Position numbers and translations under genes: made by a program. From assembly GCA_965227155.1 (NCBI GenBank), contig OZ245731.1, positions 4,836,001-4,900,000 on the forward strand: a stretch of 64,000 bases of DNA, in the 5' to 3' direction. The DNA is from UBA6059 sp965227155. GTDB lineage: Bacteria; Bacteroidota; Bacteroidia; Cytophagales; Cyclobacteriaceae. Shown in pieces: positions 34,879-42,372 of the stretch (its first letter is position 1; each line of letters starts with the position of its first letter). Below the pieces are notes generated by a model. The model ran no database searches. It saw nothing but the letters and a program-made list of their open reading frames with translations, and was not told the origin of the DNA.

Positions 34879-36548
34879 TCTTTGGCAAAAATCTTCTCCA
34901 ATATTCTCACAGTAATTAGATAGGTAGGCTTGATGCCTTCCGATCCCAAACTGCCAGAAGCAAGGGTTTTGCCTGTTTCCAAAGGGTTATCAGATGCATA
35001 ATACGCATAGCGCACCTTCACGTTTCTGCGAATGCTACCCCTGATTTTAGAAGCGGATTGTATTGCTTTTTGGTAATGCGCCCCTTCCATTTCTAGGCCT
35101 ACTGCTTTCCAGCTGCTTTCAAGGAAATGCTTCAGTACATCCTTGTTTTGAAGGGAAGTGCCCAAGACACTGATCATGGCACCGGCGTAGACCCTCAAGC
35201 CATTGCCGGTAAAATCGGAGACCTTGAAGTCATTATTGATCGGATAGTTATCGGCAGTACCCTCAAATACGTGGGAAGTTGGGATCATGATATCACCCTT
35301 TCCGCCTTTCAAAATGCCAGCTTTACCCATTATTGACACACTGGTTACATTCATCCTGTAGCTTTTGCCATCCTGCTCGTAAACCTTTAAAAGCTCGTCC
35401 ATACATTCATAAGCCTGCTCTCCAAAGGCATAATCGATAACCATAAGCACGGGAGCTTCAGTTTTCTCTGGAATCGACAGCTCATGCGTGATCTTGTTGT
35501 TGGGCAGTGCTGCAGTATCGATAATCTGCACGCCGATATTGGTTCCGCTGGTATCTTCTATTTCAATTAGGCCATGCTTGGCTGCTAATGGCTTGATTTT
35601 TTTAGCCCTGGCCTGCTTCTTTTCTATGCTTATTTCATGGGCAAGGGCTTCCAGTTCCTCCTGTGTCTTGATACCAAGCGCATGGTAGCCGTAGATGGTA
35701 TTGACAAATGAATGTAGGTTGGCACTGATGATATGAAAAGGGCGACCGATCAAGCCTTTTTCTACCAAAATGGACTTGATGTGATTAGACCATTGCTCCC
35801 CATAGGTATGGTGGCCTATGCGCTCTCGCAGACGTGCAGAAAATCGAATTTCACGATCACGCTGATGCTCAATTTCATCAATAGCCTGGGTGCCAAGGCC
35901 ATAAATGATCCTGAAAAGACTGTGCTTACCTTCATCCTGCGAAAATTTGATGTAGGCTGTTTTCGTTTCTTCGTAGGTCCTGCCCAGAATATTGCTCAGA
36001 TAAGTGAAGGCAGATTCAATATTAAAATTCTTCCCCTGCTTTTCTTGCTCTACAATTTCGCAGAGCATTTTCCAATCGTAGGTTTTCCGGCCTTTATGGT
36101 CAAGGCTGTTGCGCTTCACCTTCTCCGATTCTATGTACAAAAAAGTAAGGTGGGTCAGGATATCGTAGATATCACTCCTGCCCCTGGTCATTTCAATGTA
36201 CATCTGCTGCTCATCCACCCGGTAGCAATTGCGTCTTCTTTTGGATGGGCTGATTACATCAAACCCTGAGTGCTCAAAACCTTCTCGGGAGATCAGGTTG
36301 ATGATTTGGCATTCTTCAATGCCCTTGGGTAAGCGATCAATCACATAAAGCAGCCCGTCCAATTCTACCTTTTCCGGGTCATTCATCAGGCCATAGATCT
36401 CAGGACTAAGCGCATGCATGGCTTCCTTAAGACTAGCCCCGGATACACCCAACGGCTTATAACTGCCGCGCATAAAAAGGTGCCGCATGGTAATATACAT
36501 CCGCTCTATGGCTGCCCTTGATTCCTGTGCTCTGGTTCTTTTGATCAT
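34875..36548 (-). CDS. Conserved protein with nucleoside-phosphorylase-like C-terminus
   Basis: 557 residues, no signal peptide. The first ~330 residues are helical, with no recognised family (AAIERMYITMRHLFMRGSYK; RFSARLRERIGHHTYGEQW). From about residue 370 the sequence resembles the PNP/MTA nucleosidase fold: VLMVIDYAFGEQAYE, VTSVSIMGKAGILKGGKGD, VYAGAMISVLGTS and AVGLEMEGAHYQKAI (the EME motif that binds ribose), followed by VRYAYYASDNPLETG, which echoes AMP nucleosidase-type endings. A nucleotide-processing role is inferred, not shown. Confidence 0.7.
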   Translation of the reverse strand: MIKRTRAQESRAAIERMYITMRHLFMRGSYKPLGVSGASLKEAMHALSPEIYGLMNDPEKVELDGLLYVIDRLPKGIEECQIINLISREGFEHSGFDVISPSKRRRNCYRVDEQQMYIEMTRGRSDIYDILTHLTFLYIESEKVKRNSLDHKGRKTYDWKMLCEIVEQEKQGKNFNIESAFTYLSNILGRTYEETKTAYIKFSQDEGKHSLFRIIYGLGTQAIDEIEHQRDREIRFSARLRERIGHHTYGEQWSNHIKSILVEKGLIGRPFHIISANLHSFVNTIYGYHALGIKTQEELEALAHEISIEKKQARAKKIKPLAAKHGLIEIEDTSGTNIGVQIIDTAALPNNKITHELSIPEKTEAPVLMVIDYAFGEQAYECMDELLKVYEQDGKSYRMNVTSVSIMGKAGILKGGKGDIMIPTSHVFEGTADNYPINNDFKVSDFTGNGLRVYAGAMISVLGTSLQNKDVLKHFLESSWKAVGLEMEGAHYQKAIQSASKIRGSIRRNVKVRYAYYASDNPLETGKTLASGSLGSEGIKPTYLITVRILEKIFAKD

Positions 36549-36637
36549 GATCGCTTAAAATTCCACAAAGAAAGGCCAAATGGAGCAGATAAAAAAAGTG
36601 GTGAGATAGGTAGAGCTTTAGGTATTACAACCCTGCC

Positions 36638-36661
36638 CGTGGTTCTTGTCCTTACGAACCA
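36638..36661 (-). repeat. REP-like palindrome
   Basis: TGGTTCTTGTCCTTACGAACCA: a slightly degenerate copy of the TTCGTG/CACGAA hairpin with its CCGTGG-like flank. The gene-free interval 36549-36877 is made up of this and the next three repeats. Confidence 0.6.
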
Positions 36662-36678
36662 TTGGTGACAAGCTTGTT

Positions 36679-36711
36679 CTTGTTTCGTGAAGACACGAAA
36701 CAAGGTGGTGG
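36679..36711 (+). repeat. REP-like palindrome with GGTGGTGG flank
   Basis: CTTGTTTCGTG-AAGA-CACGAAACAAG followed by GTGGTGG. Full hairpin with a 4-nt loop. Confidence 0.85.
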
Positions 36712-36714
36712 AAA

Positions 36715-36743
36715 CCTCAACAAGGTTTAGAACCTTGTTGAGG
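36715..36743. repeat. Perfect 13-bp inverted repeat
   Basis: CCTCAACAAGGTT-TAG-AACCTTGTTGAGG. It is next to the REP but differs in sequence, and lacks a T-run, so it is not a typical terminator. Confidence 0.7.
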
Positions 36744-36760
36744 TTAAGACCTCTAGTTCG

Positions 36761-36800
36761 AGCGCGATTGTATCGCGTTTGGTAATTCAATATTTTGTTT
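36761..36800 (+). repeat. CGCGAT hairpin plus truncated REP (composite, copy 1)
   Basis: CGCGAT-TGT-ATCGCG (36763-36777) followed by AATTCAATATTTTGTTTCG. The same composite occurs at 42815-42880. Here the REP runs into an enlarged loop (GACCTGTCTGCCGAAAGGC). Confidence 0.7.
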
Positions 36801-36877
36801 CGGGAGGACCTGTCTGCCGAAAGGCTGGCACAAAGCAGCACATGGGACATGAAATAAGGCTTTGGGGGATTTGGAGT

Positions 36878-37174
36878 TTAGTATTCCTTGGGCTCCTGAT
36901 TGACGTGCCGTATCCTCAAAACTCTGATTTCTTTGTCTGTAAACTTATAGGCTACCCGGAAGCTGTGCGTTTCAAAAGCCCGGAATAATCCGGTATTATC
37001 TCTTTTGAACTTGTCAGATGGAAAACGTTCAGGATTTTCAAGGGATTTGTCCAGGTTTGTCAAAATAGCTTCTTCAACCTTTTCAGCATTAGCTGGTGAT
37101 TCCAAGCTAATGTGCTTGAGAGCTCGCTTCAAAAAGGCCGCTGGTCGTTTGTTCCAGACTAACCTTCTCTCCAT
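36878..37174 (-). CDS. RelE/ParE-family toxin
   Basis: 98 residues. Family features are the N-terminal RLVWNKRPAAFLKRALKHI helix pair, the ENPERFPSDKFKR strand region, and a conserved C-terminus SFRVAYKFTDKEIRVLRIRH. ParE poisons gyrase and RelE cleaves mRNA; which applies is not decidable here. It starts 16 bp inside the upstream antitoxin gene, the standard coupled toxin-antitoxin layout, and is surrounded by REP palindromes. Confidence 0.8.
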   Translation of the reverse strand: MERRLVWNKRPAAFLKRALKHISLESPANAEKVEEAILTNLDKSLENPERFPSDKFKRDNTGLFRAFETHSFRVAYKFTDKEIRVLRIRHVNQEPKEY

Positions 37175-37383
37175 GAACGGATTTCTCTAAGTGCTTCTTC
37201 ATGTGTCAAAAAATCTCCTTGATCAATTTCCCTGTTGGCTTGATCAAGTTCAGCATTGTACTGATCAATACTTACCTTTTGATGCGATCGCTTCCACTCA
37301 ACCAACTCTCTGATCAGATCTTTGTCTTTCAAAGTTGCCATCCATTCAAGTAATTCCAGTTTATCGGTTTGTATACTACTCAT
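37159..37383 (-). CDS. Antitoxin partner of the RelE/ParE toxin
   Basis: 74 residues, acidic and helical (DKLELLEWMATLKDKDLIRELVEWKRSH). The second half (IDQYNAELDQANREIDQGDFLTHEEAL) matches the toxin-neutralising tail common in Bacteroidota ParE/RelE partners, where 'GDFxTHEE' precedes the end. No ribbon-helix-helix or HTH DNA-binding motif is obvious. It is identified mainly by position and overlap with the toxin gene. Confidence 0.75.
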   Translation of the reverse strand: MSSIQTDKLELLEWMATLKDKDLIRELVEWKRSHQKVSIDQYNAELDQANREIDQGDFLTHEEALREIRSWREG

Positions 37384-37502
37384 CAGTCGTGATTTATATC
37401 CTCAAAGTAACGACATATCGTCAAATATTGATCCTTAAAACAGGTGGAACTGATTAACATCGTCTAAAAAATCCTCCCTTTTTTTTTAGATAGCGGTTTA
37501 TC

Positions 37503-37552
37503 GTTTTGTGAAGGCCTATCTGCCTACAGGCAGGTACGAAACAAGGCGTTGG
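37503..37552 (+). repeat. REP variant with enlarged loop
   Basis: GTTTTGTGAAGG ... TACGAAACAAGGCGTTGG with a nested CTGCCTACAGGCAG hairpin in the loop. A further degraded REP copy lies around 37709-37760. Confidence 0.6.
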
Positions 37553-37588
37553 CATGAAGCAAGGCTTTTAGGAAATAGTATTATTCGC

Positions 37589-37687
37589 TCATTTGACAAT
37601 ACTAGCAATTATTGCAATTAATAAGATTACTGTTAAAATAATCATATAATCTCTCCACTTAATCTTGCCCCATGGAAACAATGACAT
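37589..37687 (-). CDS. Possible 32-residue single-span membrane protein
   Basis: ATG at 37687 opens a 32-codon frame to TGA at 37589. The N-terminus is MSLFPWGKIKWRDY and is followed by one hydrophobic span (MIILTVILLIAIIASIV) and Lys. A GAGAGGAGA purine stretch precedes the start. The Trp-rich amphipathic start plus one span is typical of real small membrane proteins, but the frame is short and no homologue is known to me. The rest of 37384-37838 contains REP remnants and no other gene. Confidence 0.45.
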   Translation of the reverse strand: MSLFPWGKIKWRDYMIILTVILLIAIIASIVK

Positions 37688-37838
37688 ATTATTTTCTCCT
37701 CTCCATAGTAAGTGTCCTCACGAATCTTTTATAAAAAGATCGCTCTTGTTTCTTGTTAATGCTAAACAAGGCGTTGAGAATTTTACAAATAAGCGAATTA
37801 CTCAAACCATTACTTATTTAAAAAATGAAAGTCCTCAA

Positions 37839-38483
37839 TTAAAAATGCAGTAAAATCCCAAAAAGCGCATTGAGGTTACCAATCGGCTGATCAAACCCAT
37901 CGAGGCTTGCAGTGCCACCTACATATTCTACTGTACCTGAGATACCCAATTTACCTACTAGCGTCCAGTGCGCTCCCACACCTACGCCATAACCAAACCC
38001 TGTAGCTGACTGGCTTTCAATAGTTTCTACATTGGTGCCGTATGATATAATGGCTGCCGGCGTTGTTACAGACATGATGCCCAACTTCACGTATCCATAA
38101 ACATCAGAATCATGCTCCTCGTCATACCTGCCAATGAGTATGCCGGGCATTGCTGTGATCACCTCGTAGTTGTTGGAACTTATGGAAATGTCAGCGGTAC
38201 CTATTTGGCCTGTAAATTCACTTTCGTACCGCTCTACATCAAAGGGATTACGCATCATACCCACATCTGCCATCAGACCAATTTTGTGGTTGGCGAGCCA
38301 TTGTGTAAACTTCAGTGATGCTGAAATGCCAAGATCTGCAAAACCAACAGCATCATTGCTTAGGTCTGTGCTGCCATATTCACCCACAGGCAATGCAGGC
38401 CCTACATTTGCGGATATATAAGCCTGGGCATGGATTATAAATGATTGCAGGCAAAATAGGATTATAAAAAACGTTTTTCTCAT
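37839..38483 (-). CDS. Outer membrane beta-barrel protein
   Basis: About 214 residues from Met at 38483, which begins the signal peptide (MRKTFFIILFCLQSFIIHAQ). The frame at 38495 adds only four residues. The mature part has alternating beta-strands (AYISANVGPALPVGEYG, VYGYVKLGIMSV, GFGYGVGVGAHWTLVGKLG) and ends in LLHF with a terminal Phe, the signature of BAM-inserted barrels. It is probably an 8-stranded barrel of the OmpW/'outer membrane beta-barrel' type; no ligand can be inferred. Confidence 0.75.
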   Translation of the reverse strand: MRKTFFIILFCLQSFIIHAQAYISANVGPALPVGEYGSTDLSNDAVGFADLGISASLKFTQWLANHKIGLMADVGMMRNPFDVERYESEFTGQIGTADISISSNNYEVITAMPGILIGRYDEEHDSDVYGYVKLGIMSVTTPAAIISYGTNVETIESQSATGFGYGVGVGAHWTLVGKLGISGTVEYVGGTASLDGFDQPIGNLNALFGILLHF

Positions 38484-38753
38484 GGCGACTACCAATTACT
38501 GAGTTTATCATCTGGCAAATAACATCTAATATAATCGATGTAATATGACATTTGGCAGGATTGCCAACTTATTGTGCCGGTGAATCCTGGGAATGCATGG
38601 ACTCTAAAGCTGTAATAACTAAACCCCGCCTTGGATTTTTTTGATCTATGTCTTTTCAATCATGCCTGACGAGAGTCACTGCCTTAGTTAGACAGGCAAT
38701 AATGAGTTGCTGAGGAGAAATAATTATAAGTATAGATTTCGTGAGGACACTCT

Positions 38754-38780
38754 CGCCTTGGTTCGTGTCCTCACGAACCA
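38754..38780 (-). repeat. REP palindrome
   Basis: CGCCTTGGTTCGTGTCCTCACGAACCA; on the minus strand it reads TGGTTCGTGAGGACACGAACCAAGGCG. Preceded by a half copy TTTCGTGAGGACAC. The interval 38484-38815 holds only these repeats. Confidence 0.85.
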
Positions 38781-38815
38781 TTTTATCGAAGTTTAATAGT
38801 TGAATTATTCTACTT

Positions 38816-39337
38816 TCAATAAGGTTCTTCGAGACTTTCATTTGGAGGTAGTTTATGAATAATAAGCGAGTCATTTTTAACATCAACCTGCCATTGTTCG
38901 GGAAAAAAGGATCCAGTAGCTCGCTTTTCCGGAGGCAGATACTTGCTAATACTCTTAATAAATTTATCAACCACTGTAACATCAATAGCTTGTTCAATAC
39001 CAGTGTAAATTAAAACAGGAACATCTCGTCTAATCGTGTAAACTAGAGGTGGATTTTGTTCAATAAAAATGGGATGCCAATATGCCCATAGTTGAAAGCT
39101 TGCTGAATCAAGTTGAAATTCTAAAGCTACGTCATTTGATTGACCTTCTTTTGTCCCTCTTATGTAGATTTGTCTTAAAATCAAATAATCATAATCTTCC
39201 TTGTATCTAAACTCTGCCTTATCAATATATTGGTCAATGGCACTAAGAATTAATGGCTCATTTATTTGAATTTTTCCAATTTGAGAATGTGCCGTATTAA
39301 TACAAAAGATAAATGCGAATAATAAAATTTGTTTCAT
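38816..39337 (-). CDS. Small secreted protein, unknown
   Basis: About 173 residues from Met at 39337, the start of the signal peptide (MKQILLFAFIFCINTAHSQ). The frame extends to 39412, but those extra residues (FVRTRTKAGGR) are translated REP repeat and are not protein. The mature part is alpha/beta mixed (DQYIDKAEFRYKEDYDYLIL; YTIRRDVPVLIYTGIEQA; FIKSISKYLPPEKRATG). No known family. The 5' end abuts the REP and the RAYT gene. Confidence 0.6.
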   Translation of the reverse strand: MKQILLFAFIFCINTAHSQIGKIQINEPLILSAIDQYIDKAEFRYKEDYDYLILRQIYIRGTKEGQSNDVALEFQLDSASFQLWAYWHPIFIEQNPPLVYTIRRDVPVLIYTGIEQAIDVTVVDKFIKSISKYLPPEKRATGSFFPEQWQVDVKNDSLIIHKLPPNESLEEPY

Positions 39338-39370
39338 AGTAAGTTTATTTATTATCAGGGTACGGCCCCC

Positions 39371-39397
39371 CGCCTTGGTTCGTGTCCTCACGAACCA
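39371..39397 (-). repeat. REP palindrome, 3' side of RAYT copy 1
   Basis: CGCCTTGGTTCGTG-TCCT-CACGAACCA. It lies 15 bp after the RAYT stop. Confidence 0.85.
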
Positions 39398-39411
39398 ATT
39401 TATTCCTGCCA

Positions 39412-39972
39412 TTAAAATTCATCTCTCAAATCTTTAAGGAATGAAAATTCATTCTGCCCCATTTCATAGTAACGAGCTGAAGAGTATTGATAATCACAGG
39501 GATCAACTGCCAGTTGCCAATGGGCTGCCACAGGATTGGCATGTATATAATCCAGCTTTTGGTAAGCCACCTCTCTGCTATACAAATGGATAGCCAGCGA
39601 ATCCCGCTGCCAAGATTCATGGGACTTATTATGTGCCTTGACTTTGTAATGGCTTAATGCTGAAGGGTTGAATTGAATCAGCAATTTCTTGAATGCATGG
39701 GCCGTATATTTTAAAAAGCTACCTGCAGTTGTTTCTTTCCCATTATCTGCAAGCATGCGCCAGATAAAATGGACATACTTAGGCATGATCACAAAGGCAA
39801 AAACATCCAGTTTATTTTGGGAAGATAGATAAGTCAAAGAATCAATGATCACTTCCTTAAACCGGTCTTCGAGGAGTAACTTTTGCCATTGATTGATGGT
39901 TGCTGTCCAGAAATAAAGCTGGTCAAGCTCCATATATAACTTCCTGCGATATATGAAAAGATCTTCGTTCAT
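39412..39972 (-). CDS. REP-associated tyrosine transposase (RAYT) copy 1, damaged HUH motif
   Basis: 186 residues of the Y1/TnpA-REP family: LYFWTATINQWQKLLLEDRF, KETTAGSFLKYTAHAFKKLL, the nucleophile region SREVAYQKLDYIHANPVAAHW and the C-terminal DYQYSSARYY. RAYTs cut and join REP hairpins. The HUH motif, MPNHVHFIW in copy 2, reads MPKYVHFIW here, so the first metal-binding His is replaced by Tyr; catalytic loss is likely. The gene is bracketed by REP palindromes at 39371 and 39996. It is about 91% identical to copy 2 by residue, with about 16 substitutions. Confidence 0.85.
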   Translation of the reverse strand: MNEDLFIYRRKLYMELDQLYFWTATINQWQKLLLEDRFKEVIIDSLTYLSSQNKLDVFAFVIMPKYVHFIWRMLADNGKETTAGSFLKYTAHAFKKLLIQFNPSALSHYKVKAHNKSHESWQRDSLAIHLYSREVAYQKLDYIHANPVAAHWQLAVDPCDYQYSSARYYEMGQNEFSFLKDLRDEF

Positions 39973-39995
39973 TATTTATTTTGCCTTATGTCATT

Positions 39996-40027
39996 CTTGT
40001 TTCGTGAGGACACGAAACAAGGCGGTG
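39996..40027 (+). repeat. REP palindrome, 5' side of RAYT copy 1
   Basis: CTTGTTTCGTG-AGGA-CACGAAACAAG followed by GCGGTG. Confidence 0.9.
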
Positions 40028-40170
40028 AACGTAGCAAAGTGTCCAAAAATTTATAGGAAGAGGACATATTCAATTTCATTTTCACCTTACTCTTATTACT
40101 TCTCCGGAAATAGGGTTTAATAAGTATCGGCCAAAAGTACCTGTGGTAGCATCTGCGAGTGTGGCGCCCA

Positions 40171-41058
40171 TCAAGCCAAAATAGAAATGCCCCTTACCCT
40201 GTGCTTTCTGATTGTGCTCAAAAGGGCCATTAAACATAAAGCCTTCTTCAGTTTTTTAAGTTCATAGAAAGCTTCTAAAAATCTGATATATAGTTTATTC
40301 TTATGCGCGAATCCAAAAATATCAGACTTATGACCTTTCTCCTTCTTTCCATCCTTGATCAACCATAGTTTGATCTTATCACCGTTTATTCTGGATTTGT
40401 ATTCTAGATCTGAAGAAGGTCTATGCTGTTGAAATGCTTCGAGTGATTTGAAAATGCCACTTTCATATTCGTCATCCCGGTATATTGGTATCTGAATTAG
40501 ATTATTCTTATCCACCCTTGATACCTGATTATCAGCATTGAGAAAATTGGCCAAATCAATCAAAGCTTTTTGAGTGGCCGACATGATATTGTAAACATGT
40601 GCCTTTTGTGAATCCCAGACATCACTTTCTTCAAATTGTGCGCTTTCAAAGATCTTTGCCCAGATACCATCTTCTCCCAGGGCATAAAATTTTAAACGGA
40701 TGTCTGCCCTTGCTAATTTCTTTTGATGTTTGAGGTGTTCATGGATGTATATCCTATCAACCTTTACAACAATAGGCATAGCCGATTTTTGGGCAATAAC
40801 CGACCTTTCCAGAAACGCCCCATAGGTAGCATCAAGATCCCCATTGAACACGGCAAACTCCTTTCCATTAGGGAAATGAACTATACCCAAATGACTCTTA
40901 TCCTCCCGGTCATCAAAGACCTTTTCAATGCGGTAGCCAAGATTATTAAGTCCAAGGGATTTATCGGCTAGGGATATTTCGAAGGTGGGTTGGGCGTTTA
41001 CTACAAAAGAACTTAGGATGAGGACTGAAAATACTAGAGCATAGGTTGTTTGTCTCAA
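40171..41058 (-). CDS. Secreted protein, unknown, with 3' frameshift
   Basis: A TTG at 41058 is preferred as start because it begins a signal peptide (RQTTYALVFSVLILSSFVVNAQ); upstream residues are translated REP. The mature protein is about 270 residues with beta-rich and helical segments (SLGLNNLGYRIEKVFDDRED; KVDRIYIHEHLKHQKKLA). At the T6 run 40252-40257 (A6 on the coding strand) the frame changes: one extra base would continue as TEEGFMFNGPFEHNQKAQG and GHFYFGLMGATLADATTG to a stop at 40082-40084. The present ending LKKALCLMALLSTIRK does not look like protein. Either a one-base deletion has truncated the gene, or slippage restores it. Function unknown. Confidence 0.65.
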   Translation of the reverse strand: MRQTTYALVFSVLILSSFVVNAQPTFEISLADKSLGLNNLGYRIEKVFDDREDKSHLGIVHFPNGKEFAVFNGDLDATYGAFLERSVIAQKSAMPIVVKVDRIYIHEHLKHQKKLARADIRLKFYALGEDGIWAKIFESAQFEESDVWDSQKAHVYNIMSATQKALIDLANFLNADNQVSRVDKNNLIQIPIYRDDEYESGIFKSLEAFQQHRPSSDLEYKSRINGDKIKLWLIKDGKKEKGHKSDIFGFAHKNKLYIRFLEAFYELKKLKKALCLMALLSTIRKHRVRGISILA

Positions 41059-41081
41059 ATAAAAAGCCGCTCTCCCAGCCG

Positions 41082-41102
41082 TGGTTCGTGTCCTCACGAA
41101 CC
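41082..41102 (-). repeat. REP palindrome
   Basis: TGGTTCGTG-TCC-TCACGAACC, in tandem with the copy at 41115. Confidence 0.85.
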
Positions 41103-41114
41103 TTGAGTTACCCC

Positions 41115-41141
41115 AGCCTTGGTTCGTGTCCTCACGAACCA
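41115..41141 (-). repeat. REP palindrome, 3' side of RAYT copy 2
   Basis: GCCTTGGTTCGTG-TCCT-CACGAACCA, 15 bp after the RAYT stop, as in copy 1. Confidence 0.85.
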
Positions 41142-41155
41142 TGTTATTACCACAA

Positions 41156-41716
41156 TTAAAATTCATCTCTCAAATCTTTAAGGAAAGAAAAATCATTCTG
41201 CCCAAGCTCATAGTATCGTGCTGAAGAGTATTGATAATCACAGGGATCAACTGCCAGTTGCCAATGGGCTGCCACAGGATTGGCATGTATATAATCCAGC
41301 TTTTGGTAAGCCACCTCTCTGCTATACAAATGGATAGCCAGCGAATCCCGCTGCCAAAATTCATGGGACTTATTATTTGCCTTGACTTTGTAATGGGTTA
41401 ATGCAGAAGGGTTGAATTGATTCAGCAATTTCTTGAATGCATGAGCTGTATATTTTAAAAAGCTACCTGCAGTTGTTTCTTTCCCATTATCTGCAAGCAT
41501 GCGCCAGATAAAATGGACATGGTTCGGCATAATCACATAGGCAAAAACTTCCAGTTTCTTTCGGGAAGATAAATAGGTCAAAGAATCAATAATAACCTGC
41601 TTAAATCGATCTTCGAGGAGTAACTTTTGCCATTGATTGATAGTTGCTGTCCAGAAATAAAGCTGGTCAAGCTCCATAAATGACTTCCTGCGGTATGTGA
41701 AAAGATCTTCGTTCAT
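41156..41716 (-). CDS. REP-associated tyrosine transposase (RAYT) copy 2, intact motifs
   Basis: 186 residues. HUH motif MPNHVHFIWRM and nucleophile region SREVAYQKLDYIHANPVAAHW are intact. It recognises and nicks the REP hairpins around it; such enzymes are usually domesticated single-copy genes that spread REPs in trans. It is bracketed by REPs at 41115 and 41744, giving the REP-RAYT-REP unit ('REPtron') seen also for copy 1, so the whole unit has been duplicated locally. Confidence 0.9.
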   Translation of the reverse strand: MNEDLFTYRRKSFMELDQLYFWTATINQWQKLLLEDRFKQVIIDSLTYLSSRKKLEVFAYVIMPNHVHFIWRMLADNGKETTAGSFLKYTAHAFKKLLNQFNPSALTHYKVKANNKSHEFWQRDSLAIHLYSREVAYQKLDYIHANPVAAHWQLAVDPCDYQYSSARYYELGQNDFSFLKDLRDEF

Positions 41717-41743
41717 TATTTATTGTTGTCTTTCATTATTTAT

Positions 41744-41776
41744 CTTGTTTCGTGTGGACACGAACCAAGGCGGTGG
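41744..41776 (+). repeat. REP palindrome, 5' side of RAYT copy 2
   Basis: CTTGTTTCGTG-TGGA-CACGAACCAAG followed by GCGGTGG. Confidence 0.85.
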
Positions 41777-41820
41777 ATATGATAAACGAATAATTTAACT
41801 AACCTCATTTTCAAATACTT

Positions 41821-42240
41821 CTAATTTTTATTTAGTGGGTACCCTAAACCATCTGTAAGATGAAAGATAAATTCATCATCATTTTGATTTGTAAGTTTCA
41901 CCATTGTACTCCCTTTTGACTTCTTTATGTATTGATTTGGCTCTAGAATTGAATCTAATTTTTGATTAGTTTGAATTTCATATCCAACTGTTAACATCCG
42001 CTTTATAGAGTCATCAATAGTGATATAGGCTTGGTGAGGATGATTGCGGAACACTGAAGGGTCATTTTGCCAGACATCTGTAATTGTCCCAAACAATTCT
42101 TCCTCTTTTTTTATCAATAAAAAATCCTTAGTTAAATCTGATGTTATCCTTTCATGTCTTGAGACCTGATATTCAAAAAGAGCATAAAAACCAACCATAA
42201 AAATTATAGGTATTACTAATTCGGCAATCTTTTTTTTCAT
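41821..42240 (-). CDS. Small protein with N-terminal membrane anchor
   Basis: 139 residues: one N-terminal membrane segment (LVIPIIFMVGFYALFEY) after KKK, then a soluble extracytoplasmic domain (ITDVWQNDPSVFRNHPHQAYITIDDSI; STMVKLTNQNDDEFIFHL). Its layout matches the next gene upstream (42373): membrane anchor, then a small beta-rich domain that includes a strand on 'gtitdv...'-type residues. No named family. It is bracketed by REPs. Confidence 0.6.
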   Translation of the reverse strand: MKKKIAELVIPIIFMVGFYALFEYQVSRHERITSDLTKDFLLIKKEEELFGTITDVWQNDPSVFRNHPHQAYITIDDSIKRMLTVGYEIQTNQKLDSILEPNQYIKKSKGSTMVKLTNQNDDEFIFHLTDGLGYPLNKN

Positions 42241-42328
42241 TTTCTTGGTTTAATTAATCCATAATTTCCTCCCATTTTGGTTCATGCCCCCGCCATGTAA
42301 GCAAAAGTTTAATTTCTATCATGCTGCT

Positions 42329-42361
42329 CTTGTTTCGTGAGGACACGAAACAAGGCGGTGG
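42329..42361 (+). repeat. REP palindrome
   Basis: CTTGTTTCGTG-AGGA-CACGAAACAAG followed by GCGGTGG. Confidence 0.9.
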
Positions 42362-42372
42362 ACTATTTTAAC

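Noticed and set aside
36545..36850. 101-codon minus-strand frame before the nucleosidase-like gene
   Set aside because: It is made of translated REP and palindrome sequence (FVRTRTTGRV) with no signal peptide or family.
38656..38997. 113-codon minus-strand frame
   Set aside because: It overlaps the secreted-protein gene at 38816 in another frame and reads through a REP; it lacks protein-like composition.
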